From Nemertoderma westbladi (lineage: Eukaryota; Xenacoelomorpha; Nemertodermatida; Nemertodermatidae), in assembly GCA_032718475.1 (NCBI GenBank), contig JAUCBJ010005445.1, positions 1 to 53,574 of the forward strand: a DNA stretch of 53,574 nt, given 5' to 3'. Numbering within the stretch: the first letter of the stretch is position 1; every line of letters starts with the position of its first letter. Of the stretch, positions 39,791 to 51,905 are shown piece by piece. The notes under the pieces are model-generated. The model saw nothing but the letters and a program-made list of their open reading frames with translations, made no database searches and was not told the DNA's origin. A program made the translations under genes and the position numbers.

Positions 39791-41947
39791 TCACTTCCAA
39801 ATCCTGGAAAGCCTATTAAAGGCTGCCCATGCCTTTCCCTTACGTATTCGAAGGTCCTTACCTGACTTCCGGATCCATGATCCCAGGTAACAGAAGTCGT
39901 CTACATGCTCAAGCATACCATTCTTTGAGCTTATGCTCATCCGATCAGAGACTTGCTGAGGACTTTCAAAGTTAACTGTCAGAATTTTGGTCTTTCTGGA
40001 GTTAATAAAAAGACCAACACTAGAAGCAGCATGTTCTAATGAGCTGAGGAGCCGTTGGGCTCCCTCTAATGATTCTGAGAGTACTCCTAAGTCATCAGCA
40101 AAGTCTAGATCGGTTAGGTACGTGGCAGGATTTCCTCGACTTCTGGAGCCAGTAGGTGGAGTTATCATCACCCCATCGTCATTATGATGATCTAAGGACA
40201 TGCGTAGAACATAGTCAACCACAATAATGAACAAGAATGGTGCAAGTGTGTCTCCTTGGAGGACGCCCCATAACACTTCAAATGGTTCTGTGTCACCGTC
40301 AACAGTAGACACAAATGTTGTCGAACCATCGTATACTGATCTGATTGCTGCAATAATTTCATCAGGAATCCCATATAATGAAAGTATGCTGAACATACGT
40401 GAGCGAGAGACTGAATCAAAGGCCTTGAAGAAGTCAACAAAGATAACAACCAGATGCCTGTCTTCAATTATCCTTTTAAGTGCCAAAATGGGCTCCATGG
40501 TCCCACGACCTTTACGGAACCCATTCTGATTTCCACGGAGCAGTCTCTCAATGGGATCCCTGATGCGATTTAATAGAGTCCTATTGTATAGCTTTGCAGC
40601 AATCGAGATCATTGAGATTCCCCGAAAAGAACCATAGAGTGTTAGGTTGCCCTTCTTGGGAACTGGCACCAACTTATTTGTTTTCATTTCTTGTGGGACT
40701 CTTGTTGTTCGGTACATGTCTACTATGATGGGATAGATGAGCTTTAAACACTCAGGTATTTTAAAGATCTCAGGGGGAACACCATCTACTCCACTGGCAC
40801 GATTGGTCTTAATGCTCTTTGCAGCAGCCTTCACTTCTGCAAAGGAGATATCGCCAATGGGAATATCTGGGAGTACAGACTCAGACACTTTTACTTCTAT
40901 AAAGTTATCAGGCAATACCCTGTCATTATTGAGGAGCTTTTCAAAGTGGGCTTTCCAACCATTGAGGCGATCGGCTGGTGATTCAGCCTTAACCTTGGTG
41001 GTTGGTTGGCTTTTCCGCCCAGTAAGCAGATTGATCGATTTCCATGCCTGAGATGATTGCCTGCTGTCGTCAGCATCATTGATGGCATCAACCTGTTGGT
41101 TTATTAGCTCCTGTAGATTAGCAGAGTACTGCCTGTTCAGGGACCTAGATGCAGCCTTAACTGCATTCTTGGCCGCTGTAGTCTGTTTGAGTCGGGACTC
41201 TTTCTGCGCCTTATCGAGGGCATTTCGGCACTTCTGAATTTTGTTGTCAGTCCAGGGGGCCCTTTTCCTGTTTCGAGGGTATACAGGAACTGTTTCTGCA
41301 GCTGCTAACTTAACTGCTTCTGTAAAGACAGTATAGCCCTCACAGTGATCTGCCGCCTCAGAGGCAAGAGCCTCATACCTGTTGCTCAGCTGTAGTGTGA
41401 AGCTGGATCTCACACTTGGCTGTTGCAACAGAGAGGACCAGTCATGCCGCGGCAAGGCAGATTTCGAAGTTCTGCTAGCACGCAGACTAAGTCTTACCTT
41501 GGCCACAATAAGGCGGTGATCACTGGAGAAGGGTCGAAGTGTAAATGCATTACAGTCTTGTATAGAGCTCCTGTATTTCCTACGAAACAGAATATGGTCT
41601 ATCTGGGACTTGTGACCACTGGGTCCACTATGAGTCCATAGCTTTCCAGTTCGCTTCTTGAACTGGGTTCCAGCCGAAAACAATCCATTTCCAGAGATAA
41701 AATCCTGAAGATGGACAGAATTTCGGTTAACACTATTGCTATAGACCCAGGGCGATGTAGGTGATTGATGCAGACTTGCATTAAAGTCTCCCAGGAATGT
41801 TAAGAATGCATGCTGATCCACTCCATCAGTAGCTGCTTGTAGATTGTGGTAGAAATTTTCCACCTCCTCTACAGGGGCAACACTAGTTGGAGAGTAGCAC
41901 ACAATCAGAACCACCTTAGGAAACTTCCAGAACATGATAAGTGGCAA
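39791..41947 (-). pseudogene. RTE copy 2 endonuclease C-terminus and reverse transcriptase
   Basis: 718 codons. Endonuclease blocks: CYSPTSVAP, LGDFNASLH, QIDHILF and SSDHRLIVAK. RT blocks: NRASGVDGVPPEIFK, KLVPVPKKGN, RGISMISIAAKLYNR, QNGFRKGRGT, FVDFFKAFDSVSR, GVLQGDTLAPFLF and LDFADDLGVL. It is a complete catalytic RT, except that a short segment after LKRIIE is missing compared with copies 1 and 3 (LSKKKD lost). The stop at 39791 is a point nonsense change. The first 8 or so residues come from the frameshift site. Confidence 0.92.
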
Positions 41948-42609
41948 CGGATGATGCGGTTAGAGATTTGGTCTATTTTATCCAATGCTGCATGTGCAGT
42001 TGGATTCATCAATAGACCAATTCCACCATTGCCACTATCATCTGCTGACGCGAGGGCGAGTCGCCAACCGCCCCCCATGTCCTTAATCAGAACCTCATCA
42101 GTCTGTCCAGTCTGCATTCGGTGCTCTTGAACACCCACTGCGCTAAGAGAAAGCTTATCTGCCAAGGCAGTCAGCTCACCTTGTCGCATTGGGGACCCGA
42201 GTGTTAGGGTGTTTACTGAGGCTAGTCTTGTGACTTGCCTCAGATTCACCAATGGCTTTGTTGGTCGGGGTGGAACATGAAAGTAGCCTTCAACTCCAGA
42301 ATCCCTCTCCCCATCACAATCTGGCCTTCCTGGTGACCCAGGGTTTGGGCCAGAAAGGTCATCAGGAAAGGGACTCAAAGAATTGTTGGCTGCTCTCTCT
42401 CCAGTAGGGGGTGAGACAGGCTGCCGGTCAGGAGTTAACTGACGCCTGTGAGGCCGATTGTGTCCGGTAATTCCACTGGCCTCTAGTGGCCGGACCTCCG
42501 CATTGCTAATGTAATCCATAGTGGGGGTTGGGGGGTGCTTTTTTGCCGACTCAGCTCTCGGGGCAAATACCACACCCTGGTTTGCCATTCCACAGGGTGG
42601 GTGCCGCAA
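41905..42609 (-). pseudogene. RTE copy 2 N-terminus and start of endonuclease
   Basis: 234 codons: a Pro/Arg-rich N-terminal region of about 125 residues, then RLASVNTLTLGSP and VGVQEHRMQTG, the first endonuclease blocks with Asn and Glu. It runs into the downstream frame at a 13-bp deletion near 41935, where copy 3 has TTAGCCAGTCTTC. The start at 42609 is the first Met; the N-terminal region has no domain I recognise. Confidence 0.82.
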
Positions 42610-42867
42610 TGGAGTCAGATATGAGGCCCATCACCCATATCTACTCTGGCGCACATGACCCACCATTGGCTGTTGCAGCTCATCCGCTGGGTCATGCCCT
42701 GCACCCTTGCTGCCAGGTGCAGGTCGCAGTGAAGTGCTCTCAGAGTGTACATGGGAACACTCTACTTTTGACCAGCCATTGGTAGATCACCATCTGCCTG
42801 GTCAGGCCATATACCTATATGTACCTATATTCGAATGTAGTTATATTATACCTATATTCGAATATAG

Positions 42868-43871
42868 TTAAATAACTCTGGAAGCCCTGTGTTATCTGAG
42901 TTGTGACACTGTGTACAAATTGGGAATAGTAACCCCAATTGTCTCACACTTTCTCAAGTCACTGGCACTGTCTCCTCGAAAGTTCTAACCTTTTAACTGG
43001 TTCTGTAGGTAGTAACATGAAAAAACGCCGCTTCTAGCCTAAAAACACACTCCGACGTATTATAATCGTATGTATTTAAATAACTCTGGAAGCCCTGTGT
43101 TTTCTGAGTTGTAACACTGTGTACAAGTTGGGAATAGTAACCCCCCAATTGTGTCACACTTTCTCAAGTCACTGGCAGTGTCTCCTCGAAAGTTATAACC
43201 TTTTAACTGGTTCTGTAGGTAGTAACATGAAAAAACGCCGCTTATAGCCTAAAAACACACTCCGACGTATTATAATCGTATGTAGATAAATAACTCTGGA
43301 AGCCCTGTGTTTTCTGAGTTGTAACACTGTGTACAAATTGGGAATAGTAACCCTAATTGTCTCACACTTTCTCAAGTCACTGGCACTGTCTCCTCGAAAG
43401 TTATAACCTTTTAACTGGTTCTGTAGGTAGTAACATGAAAAAACGCCGCTTATAGCCTAAAAACACACTCCGACGTATTATAATCGTATGTAGTTAAATA
43501 ACTCTGGAAGCCCTGTGTTTTCTGAGTTGTAACACTGTGTACAAGTTGGAAATAGTAACCCCAATTGTGTCACACTTTCTCAAGTCACTGGCAGTGTCTC
43601 CTCGAAAGTTATAACCTTTTAACTGTTTATGTAGGTAGTAACATGAAAAAACGCCTCTTATAGCCTAAAAACACACTCCGACGTATTATAATCGTATGTA
43701 GTTAAATAACTCTGGAAGCCCTGTGTTTTCTGAGTTGTAATACTGTGTACAAATTGGGATTAGTAACCCCAATTGTCTCACACTTTCTCAAGTCACTGGC
43801 ACTGTCTCCTCGAAAGTTATAACCTTTTAACTGGTTCTGTAGGTAGTAACATGAAAAAACGCCGCTTATAG
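42868..43871. repeat. 209-bp satellite, about five units
   Basis: Tandem units starting AATAACTCTGGAAGCC at about 42871, 43079, 43288, 43496 and 43704 (period about 209 bp). Each contains GTAACACTGTGTACAA, TCACACTTTCTCAAGTC and AAAAACGCCGCTTATAG. Unit similarity is high. The last unit is cut at 43871 by the start of another element (TGTTACGATATATGG). RTE copy 2 splits the array on the left. Confidence 0.95.
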
Positions 43872-46089
43872 TGTTACGATATATGGCGCTGTAGCCGTAT
43901 TATACAGTATAAATATTAGCGTTATACAGTATAATTATTAGCCGTATTATGCAGTATTATATTAGCCGTTATACAGTATAATTATTTAGATAAGCCACAA
44001 TGACGCGCAACAATATTTAGATAAGGAAAATAAAACGCCCATATATTTGACTTTATCCATTTTGTATAGTATGTAGCCCTACCTAAGTAATTTTGTAATA
44101 GGATATAAGTAGATAGTTCCAGGGTAGCAAGTTTCCTGTTTGGACCCTGGATATAAGCTTGCTGTTATTAGCCTCAAAAGGGCTAGCTACGTATTGGTCT
44201 TAATTTTCTTTATGATTGCGCTAAATTAATCTTTGTGTATCATATTATTAGTACCGCTAAATTAAGCATTGCCAAAATTACCATATATGGTAATGATTTG
44301 TGATTTCGAGGAGCGATAGGTTTACAATCCGGCATCCCTATTGGCCTAGCTGCTTCCAGGTTGGTCTAATGGTGGCGCGGATTGGAGAGCCAATGCGAGA
44401 ACGATTGCATCATCCTACATGAATCACCTATGAATTGGCTGTGTTTCCGGTATGTGCTGTCTATAACCCTTAGTGTTATTGTTCAGTCATGTTCTCTCAG
44501 TACATGTAATTATTGTGTCCACAATTCTATGTTAATTATTTCGGTAATTCTTTCCTTTTTTCTGCTTTTCGCAATTATTTCTTGCAATGATTCGCTAATT
44601 TGTAAATTCGACCGATTTCTTGGTGTGTTTCTTGATCAATCCCAATGATTACTGTTAATTACAATTGGAACTATGATTTCTACCCTTTAGTTAATGGTTC
44701 TACGTAATTCCTTTCGATGTAATAATCCCACGGGATTTTCTTTGACTGTCAGACTGTTTGAGATTGTGTGCGCCGTTATGGTAGCTACCCATTAGATGGA
44801 GGGCTAAGGTACCGGTAGGCGAGGCGGGCGCATTGGGAGGTTAGCGACAAAGGGAGTGCGGAGGATTCAAAGGCAAGCGACGCTGGTGGGGGGTCACCGT
44901 TGCGGTCGTAGGTTAGCGGTGTGAAGCGGAGACAGCTCGCTGGTACAGTAATTAGGGGGCTGATAATCCAGATTTTGTCTCTATTTTGTAGTATTAGGGG
45001 GCAGGAATCGGGTTAGTTAGGAAGCCTTACATGTACCCGGGAGAGGCCTTCGTACTTCACGTTGCGAGCGTTGTACGTTGCATCGCAACTAAGCAAACTG
45101 TAGACTGTGAGTTGTGAACTGTAAATTGCTGACTGCTGATTGGTATGTTTGTGCCTAATAAATCACAAATGCTTAGATAGGCGCTCTTTTCCTTTTGATT
45201 GGTTTCTATTTCTTAGTTTACGATAAATAATTACTGATTAGGTCGAAAATAATACAGTATTTTAGGCTGTTACTAGTGCAACCCGTTGCGTAATAAATTA
45301 GAATTGCGCATTCTGGAACACTTAGTAATTAGTACGCTGTTACATATTTGTGACTGTAATTAATTAGTAAAATTAAGAATTTGTACGCAGCATAGTGGAG
45401 AGTAGTTAAGGTAATAATTTGGAGTACTGTAAACTATTCCGGCTAGGTGGTTATTTGAATTAGCGGGCAATAAGTCAGATTGCAGTATCCAGCACGCTGA
45501 ACGCATTAGTAAATTGCTGGCCTAAAGCCAGCATAGTAGGTATAAAGCCCTGATAAAACTGTACCAATTTTGTTATTTAAATATTCTCACATTCACACAT
45601 TCCGTTAGGGAACCCCAGTATTCGCGACTAGAAAAGATGTAGCTATTAGCTCATTAACAGTAAGATTAGGCCGTAAGAATATACTCTGAGTGTAAAGCCT
45701 CTCACACTCGTCTTAAGTAAGCTTAGGGAGCCAATTCGGGTTTATTGTTTTGGTTATTCCCGCGTGGCTCATATATTCGAACAGTTAGCTCTCTATCGAG
45801 CGATCGGCAGAGAAAGGAACAAGCGATTTTGCAGGAGCTGTACAAAATTAGTAAAATATATTAGTGGACGGCAGATTAGCGCCATCCAACGGTAAGTAGC
45901 GGTTTTGTATCTAGCAGCCCTACATTAGTAATAGCACGCTCCTGATTACCTCTATTTAACAGTAGAGCAGTCTTTGTGTCTCATTGGTTAGGCAGGAACC
46001 TATTAGGTTAACAGGGAAGTACGGGTATTTGTCTGTTCAACTAACAGTTCTGCTGTTAGTATAGAGGTCGCGCTAGTTTAACAGTGAAG

Positions 46090-46370
46090 TACGTTTTGTT
46101 TTGCTGTACTGCGTACAGTGAAGTAAGATTAAGATTACTGTATTAGGTACTGTACTGCGTACAGTAAGATAAAGAGTGTATTCTTTAGGCTGTTAAGTAG
46201 GAGTTTGGTATTCATTGGTCGCAATACAGTAGTACAGTAGTGCATTGGGCTGATTGCTGTTACTGCGTACGGTAGGAAAGATATTCGTTTTGCTGTACCA
46301 CATACAGTATTCATTAGGCTGTTAGGTTGGTGTACTATTTTACTTACTGTACTGCGTACAGTGGATGTAC
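46090..46370 (+). repeat. Dispersed hairpin words around GTACTGCGTAC in the leader
   Basis: Variants of CTGTACTGCGTACAGT occur near 46106, 46153, 46260, 46293 and 46347. Each pairs ACTGTAC with GTACAGT (or shorter) around a TGC loop. The layout resembles the GGTACTACGTACC hairpins after pol in BEL copies A and B, but these precede the gag-like frame. Confidence 0.75.
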
Positions 46371-46813
46371 GGTAGTGCTTTTACTAATCGCAAATACAGC
46401 AGTTCATTAGGCCGTTAGGGCAAGCTGTAATTAGTAAGTTTTTTGAAAATTTTAGCTAGGTTTGCGAGAATTCAGTTTTGGTCAAAATTATTTGTAATAA
46501 AATCTAGAGTTTTGTACCGGTATGTTAGATAACCGCTTAGTTGTTTTATACCATCTGGAGATACATGGCAAGACGGAGCTTCTGAGTTTGGGGTTCGTGT
46601 GGGTCTGCGGGTTCGGTTTGCAATCAGCGAAGAGCCTGAAACTTTGGATGCGGACGTGGAATCTCACAGCAAACAAGGTTAGTTGTTCTGTTGGCACCAT
46701 AGTATTTGTGGAAGCAGTAAAAATTTACCGGTTGTTTAACTGCGAAGCTGAACTCAATTTATTAGTTAGGTTAGTTAGGTTTAGCCGACCATGGGTTTTT
46801 GAATCGCTCAAGT

Positions 46814-46814
<1 letters not shown>

Positions 46815-46883
<69 letters not shown>

Positions 46884-46892
46884 AAGAGAGAT
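46815..46892 (+). repeat. (GA)n microsatellite
   Basis: More than 30 GA repeats with slight interruption at the end (GAAAGAAAGAGAGATAGAG). The 134-codon frame crossing it (46522-46926, poly-Arg-Glu) is produced by the repeat and is not a gene. Confidence 0.97.
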
Positions 46893-47284
46893 AGAGTCGC
46901 AACCCGAAGGTGTAGCCACGCGCTAGTGGATACATATAATATTTGAAATTAAAATTGCGTTGATTAGAGCTATATATATAAAATTAGAAATATTTGGGTG
47001 GCAAATTCATTCTGAATATTTTGAATTAGATTTAGAAATTATTTTGTGTCATACCGGTATTTAAATGCTATATAATAGCTATAGAATAATATTTTTGTTT
47101 AAATATTGTACTGGTATTTGCTATAACCATATTCTATTAAATTCACAATATTGTATTGCGAATTTATTTGACATTTTTGGACCAACAAATTATTTGACGA
47201 ATAATTTAATCGTATTTTCGATTAAATTATATATATCTCGAATTTTGCAAGATTTTAGCCGGAAGGCAAAACATTATTTAGACT

Positions 47285-49075
47285 ATGAGTGTCTCAGAGA
47301 AAGAGGCACTAGAGGACAGCTATGAGACGGCGGCTGGACCGCCGACTGACGATAGCGTTAATATTACTGTTGACGACAATGCCGACTATGACGACGCAGC
47401 GAGCGATGCTGACGTAAGTGAACAGGAGGATGAGACAGTAACTAGTGAGGAAGAGCCAGGTGAGGTAATAGTATTAGGATCCCCTACAACTACTGTAAGG
47501 AAGGGTTGCACAGCAGCCCGGCCAGAGGTGAGTGATAGGGAGGGTAGTGTAGCAGAAGCAAGAGCCCGGAGCCCGGTTTCCAGACCTGTGGGTATGGTAA
47601 GTGCCATGGTCCCAGCGGCTATAAGGAGTACGCGTAGTTCCCGAAATAATCCTTCAAATCTACCGAGTGTGAGTCAGGTAAGCGAGAGAGAACTAGACAT
47701 CACGATAAAGAAGAAACTTCGCGCGCATGCCTGACATATAACTCGGACGGCGGATAAGGTAAGGAAGATGCTAGCCGACTCAGCGAACATCGGAAGGGAA
47801 GGGTTAGTAGAGATTAGAAAGGGATACAACTCAGCGTTATTCAAGCAGACAGAGGAGCTTGCAGTCCTAGCGAAGAGAGCAGTGGAGTCTCAGTCGAGCG
47901 ACGTGGCAACGAGGGTTTACGACAGGGTTTTAGCAGCCTTGTTGGAGCACCGCACGTTATCGGAGCGATTTCGACGAGTTAGGATGGAAAACTGGTTGCT
48001 ATGGGCATCACAAGCGCAGGCGACTCAGGTGAGTGACGCAGAGTCGAGAAACTTAGTGGAGCGGGAAGAGACGTAAGATAAAGAAGAGCGCATGTATCAG
48101 AGGGAAGTTACCAGCTGGCTGATGCAGAGTGGAGTGGTGGTACCGGGCCAGGTGCTACCGATGACGGATAACATCCAACAGAGAACGTTAACTCCACCTG
48201 ACAATGCATCTAGAGACAGTGGTGATTCCCAGGTTAGTCACGCGCGAGTGAAAGTCATATGTGCTAGATCCCTCGTTTCTCACAACTCGGCGGAGGAGAG
48301 AAGACGCCGACTAGACGAACAACAGGCGGAAGTTTTGCGTGCATCAGAAGCACGGAAGGAGGCCAAGCAGGAACGGGAGCACACACGTAAGTTGGACGCA
48401 GAGCTACGAGAGTTGGATGACATAAGCAAGCGCGAACGAGCAGAACGCGAGCAGAAGGAACGCGAGCTTCAAGCCGAGCGAGAGCACGAGGAACTCGAAC
48501 ACGAACAGAGAGAACGCGAACTTCAACTCTAGAGCGAACTTCAACTCGAACGCGAGCACAAGAAATTCGAGTGTGAACAGAAGGAACGCGAGCTTCAACT
48601 CAAATGCGAACGCAAGGAACGCGAACTCGAGATTGAGAAAAGAAGACGCGCATTGTATGAAGAGAAAGAGCATGTGGAAGAAGAGAGCGCAGCGAGACGA
48701 GCGAGGGAAGAAGAAGAACGTAAACTGGTGCAGTTGGAAAGTGCGAGATTAAATTTAGAGAGCGAAGAACGGACTAGGAAGGCGAATGAAATTTCTGAGA
48801 AGGGGATGCGAATGATCGAAGAATGTGAGGCGAGTGTAGGTACTGAGTTTCGAGAACTGTTCGCACTGCAGAAGGCTGAACAGGAGGCGAGAACTCCGAC
48901 TATACGCAAGTCGACGACGACCAGAATTCCTATACCCGGTCCAGCTATTACGAGTACATGGATCGCTAAACCGTTCTCTACATATCGCACGCCGGTTGGG
49001 ATTAGTGCTTCACCCATCGCACAGGATCCACATCATCAGAACACCGCACCACTACATACCGAACGAGACACCTAA
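47285..49075 (+). pseudogene. Gag-like frame of the third retroelement, broken by three stops
   Basis: One reading frame of 597 codons starting at ATG 47285 (MSVSEKEALEDS) and ending at TAA 49073-49075, interrupted by TGA (47732), TAA (48074) and TAG (48530). The first part is acidic; then comes a possible helical domain (VEIRKGYNSALFKQTEELAVLAKRA); then a long Glu/Arg coiled coil (REREQKERELQAERE) and a Ser/Thr/Pro-rich end. The acidic start followed by a Glu/Arg coil is like the N-terminal gag extension of BEL copies A and B. No protease or RT follows. All three stops could come from single C-to-T or G-to-T changes. Confidence 0.55.
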
Positions 49076-49576
49076 AGAGGTGAGGTCTCTATAGGGGTGT
49101 CTTGAGCAGGCGGCGGTGGACTTGTGAGGGTCTGGGGGCACGTTAAATTCGGTATATAGTGCAAGGGAGTCAATGAAGGCCCTCGTGTCTGACAAACCAT
49201 GAATTGCCATGGTGCCATGGTACCGTCTAGTCGGCCTGTTGCCGTACTGCCAGTCCTGTACACAGTAGGGGTGGTGGCACGGCGTGATTTGTGGTTCATG
49301 TGGTGTCAACTGTGTTTTGTATGTGGGCGAGCAGTGGCAGTTAGCTTTGGGGCAGCTTGGATGTGTGCCATTGACCGTCAGCTGTTCCGTTTTTTTGATA
49401 CTATATGTTATTGTCTCCATGTTCAGCTGATTGGTCTTTGGAGTGTGTTTAGGTCTGAGATGAGCTTTCTGTTGCTGTGGGTACGTAAGTACACGTGATT
49501 GTATGTGTGGCCACTGTGAGTGAGTATGGGGAACCTTGCCGGTTGGTCCAGACGCCACTGGTATTAGTAGGACCAT
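49052..49576 (-). pseudogene. Probable second Penelope-like endonuclease remnant
   Basis: 174 codons with a Cys/His-rich segment (PSCPKANCHC, PCHHPYC), then WQYGNRPTRR, and farther on DSLALYTEFNVPPDP. These line up in order with the Cys linker, the YYIGQTRQKL core and the LIYTYNPPLN end of the Penelope endonuclease at 10002-10568. On the nucleotide level the GGCCTG...TGGTGGCA stretches also match. It is a distant family and degenerate. The 5' part of the frame (to 49576) is unclear. The join with the gag-like frame is at about 49076. Confidence 0.45.
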
Positions 49577-49619
49577 ACTTTACTGCGCCCCAAGCATACT
49601 TTGTACACACAAGTTATTT

Positions 49620-50025
49620 TGCCCTGACGGTAAAATAAAGTTCGCAATGTCTCAAGTCGATACAACTAGTCCCTCCCGATTTTGACCCCAATTTTGTCTT
49701 TCTCGATTATGTCTTCTGTGTGTGCATGGTATGTGTCCGATTTGTGTTTACAGTAGTGTACTTGATATTGTGAACATCTGTTGAGTACACGTGTACAGGA
49801 CTGGTAAGTGGTTACTTGTTCCTAGCTTTCGAGCTAGTCAGTATTGTTGTGGAATGGTATCCCCTCAATACTGCCGGCGAGGCAGGTGAAAACAAGTCAA
49901 TATTCCATGTTGGGTAGCGCAAGCCCGCTTGGGACAAGACCATCGGTTAGGCCCAAGGGCGACCTCGGTGCTCGATCGCTATCGACTGGTCCACCTGCCG
50001 GTTGACTCTCTGAGTTGGCTCAAGG
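49620..50025. other. Unassigned spacer before RTE copy 3
   Basis: About 400 bp with no long frame. It contains CAGTATTG (49836) and its near reverse complement CAATACTG (49866), plus GTACACGTGTAC (49785). It may belong to the Penelope-like remnant, but no clear terminal structure is seen. Confidence 0.4.
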
Positions 50026-50072
50026 TACTACTACTACTACTAGGATCGGCATGCTGCATTGCAGCTGCATTT

Positions 50073-51554
50073 TTAAGAATGCTGTGCCGGCTTGTCAACA
50101 AAATTGCACCGCCACAACTCCCTATCACCCATGACATTTGCTAGATCATCCGCATCTTTAAGGCCAGTGTCCTTTAAGATGCATCTCAAGAAAGTCATGG
50201 GCTGTCCACCATGCTTATTCACTCCATGAGGCTGCCAAAGTACAAGATTATGCACTGGCTGGTCCTCACGGCGAAAGCAATGTCCTGCAAAGCGGAGGCG
50301 ATTTTGTTCTAGTGTCAAGCTTGGGGGAACCAATGAGACACCTCCAATGTTATATAGTGTCTGGTTGGAGATGTGTGCATTGTACTTGACACAATGAACC
50401 CGGCGTAGCATTCTTGTGAATGTGCCATCCAGAGATTTGGTGTCCTCAGCAGTTAGAGCCCAGCATGGACTCCCGTAGAGGAGTACTGGAACTACTGCTG
50501 CTCTAAATAATCGGACCTTAAGTTTCCGATTAATTCTCGGTGACTTCCAAATCCTGGAAAGCCTATTCAAGGCTGCCCATGCCTTTCCCTTACGTATTCG
50601 AAGGTCCTCACCGGACTTCCGGATCCATGATCCCAGGTAACAGAAGTCGTCGACATGCTCAAGCATACCATCCTTTGAGCTTATGCTCATCCGTTCAGAG
50701 ACTTGCTGAGGACTTTCAAAGTTAACTGTCAGAATTTTGGTCTTTCTGGAGTTAATAAAAAGACCAACACTAGAAGCAGCATGTTCTAATAAGCTAAGGA
50801 GCCGTTGGGCTCCCTCTAATGATTTTGAGAGTACTCCTAAGTCATCAGCAAAGTCTAGATTAGTTAGGTACTTGGCAGGAATTCCTCGACTTCTGGAGCC
50901 AGTAGGTGTAGTTATCATCACCCCATCATCATTATGATGATCTAAGGACATGCGTAGAACATAGTCAACCACAATAATGAATAAGAATGGTGCAAGTGTG
51001 TCTCCTTGGAGGACGCCCCATAACACTTCAAATGGTTCTGTGTCACCATCAACTGTAGACACAAATGTTGTCGAACCATCGTATACTGATCTGATTGCTG
51101 CAATAATTTCATCAGGAATCCCATATAATGAAAGTATGCTGAACATACGTGAGCGAGAGACTGAATCAAAGGCCTTGAAGAAGTCAACAAAGATAACAGC
51201 CAGATGCCTGTCTTTCTTTTTTGATAATTCTTCAATTATCTTTCTAAGTGCCAAAATGGGCTCCATGGTCCCACGACCTTTACGGAACCCATTCTGATTT
51301 CCACGGAGCAGTCTCTCAATGGGATCCCTGATGCGATTTAATAGAATCCTATTGTATAGCTTTGCAGCAATCGAGATCAATGAGATTCCCCGAAAAGAAC
51401 CATAGAGTGTTAGGTTGCCCTTCTTGGGAACTGGCACCAACTTATTTGTTTTCATTTCTTGTGGGACTCTTGTTGTACGGTACATGTCTACTATGATGGG
51501 ATAGATGAGCTTTAAACACTCAGGTATTTTAAAGACCTCAGGGGGGAACACCAT
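50073..51554 (-). pseudogene. RTE copy 3 reverse transcriptase
   Basis: 493 codons covering the RT through to the true C-terminus (FVDKPAQHS). Motifs are RGISLISIAAKLYNR, QNGFRKGRGT, VIFVDFFKAFDSVSR, GVLQGDTLAPFLF, LDFADDLGVL, LLYGSPCWALT and LRFAGHCFRRED. It starts at an extra G near 51543 that puts the RT entry block out of frame. It is the best-preserved RT and C-terminus of the three copies. Confidence 0.93.
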
Positions 51555-51905
51555 CTACTCCACTGGCACGATTGGTCTTGATGCTCTTTGCAGCAGCCTT
51601 CACTTCTGCAAATGAGATATTGCCAATGGGAATATCTGGGAGTACAGACTCAGACACCTTTACTTCTATAAAGTTATCAGGCAATACCCTGTCATTATTG
51701 AGGAGCTTTTCAAAGTGGGCTTTCCAACCATTGAGGCGATCGGCTGGTGATTCAGCCTTAACCTTGGTGGTTGGTTGGCTTTTCCACCCAGTAAGCAGAT
51801 TGATCGATTTCCATGCCTGGGATGATTGCCTGCTGTCGTCAGCATCATTGATGGCATCAACCTGTTGGTTTATTAGCTCCTGTAGATTAACAGAGTACTG
51901 CCTGT

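Larger units (their letters stand above)
39281..42835 (-). mobile_element. RTE-like LINE copy 2, nearly full length
   Basis: Minus-strand element with the (TAG)n tail at 39281-39295 and a coding region from 42609 to 39323 read in two frames, one of them further broken by a stop. It is inserted in the 209-bp satellite, which resumes at about 42868. It is the longest RTE copy here and the only one with the N-terminal region upstream of the endonuclease. The exact 5' end between about 42780 and 42835 is uncertain because the flank resembles degenerate satellite. Confidence 0.9.
43872..47284 (+). mobile_element. 5' region of a third LTR-type retroelement (LTR and leader)
   Basis: Starts abruptly in the satellite with TGTTACGATATATGG, a typical LTR-like TG start, and leads to a gag-like frame at 47285. 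It contains TATA-like motifs (about 44040), an AATAAA at about 45157, many short GTACTG/CAGTAC words, and a (GA)n tract. No second LTR is in the window, so the LTR end and primer site cannot be placed; the element is cut at about 49076. The assignment is inferred from position, from the start sequence, and from gag and leader features shared with the BEL copies. Confidence 0.5.

Noticed and set aside
46522-46926. 134-codon frame with poly-Arg-Glu
   Set aside because: Driven by the (GA)n microsatellite, with no conserved start.
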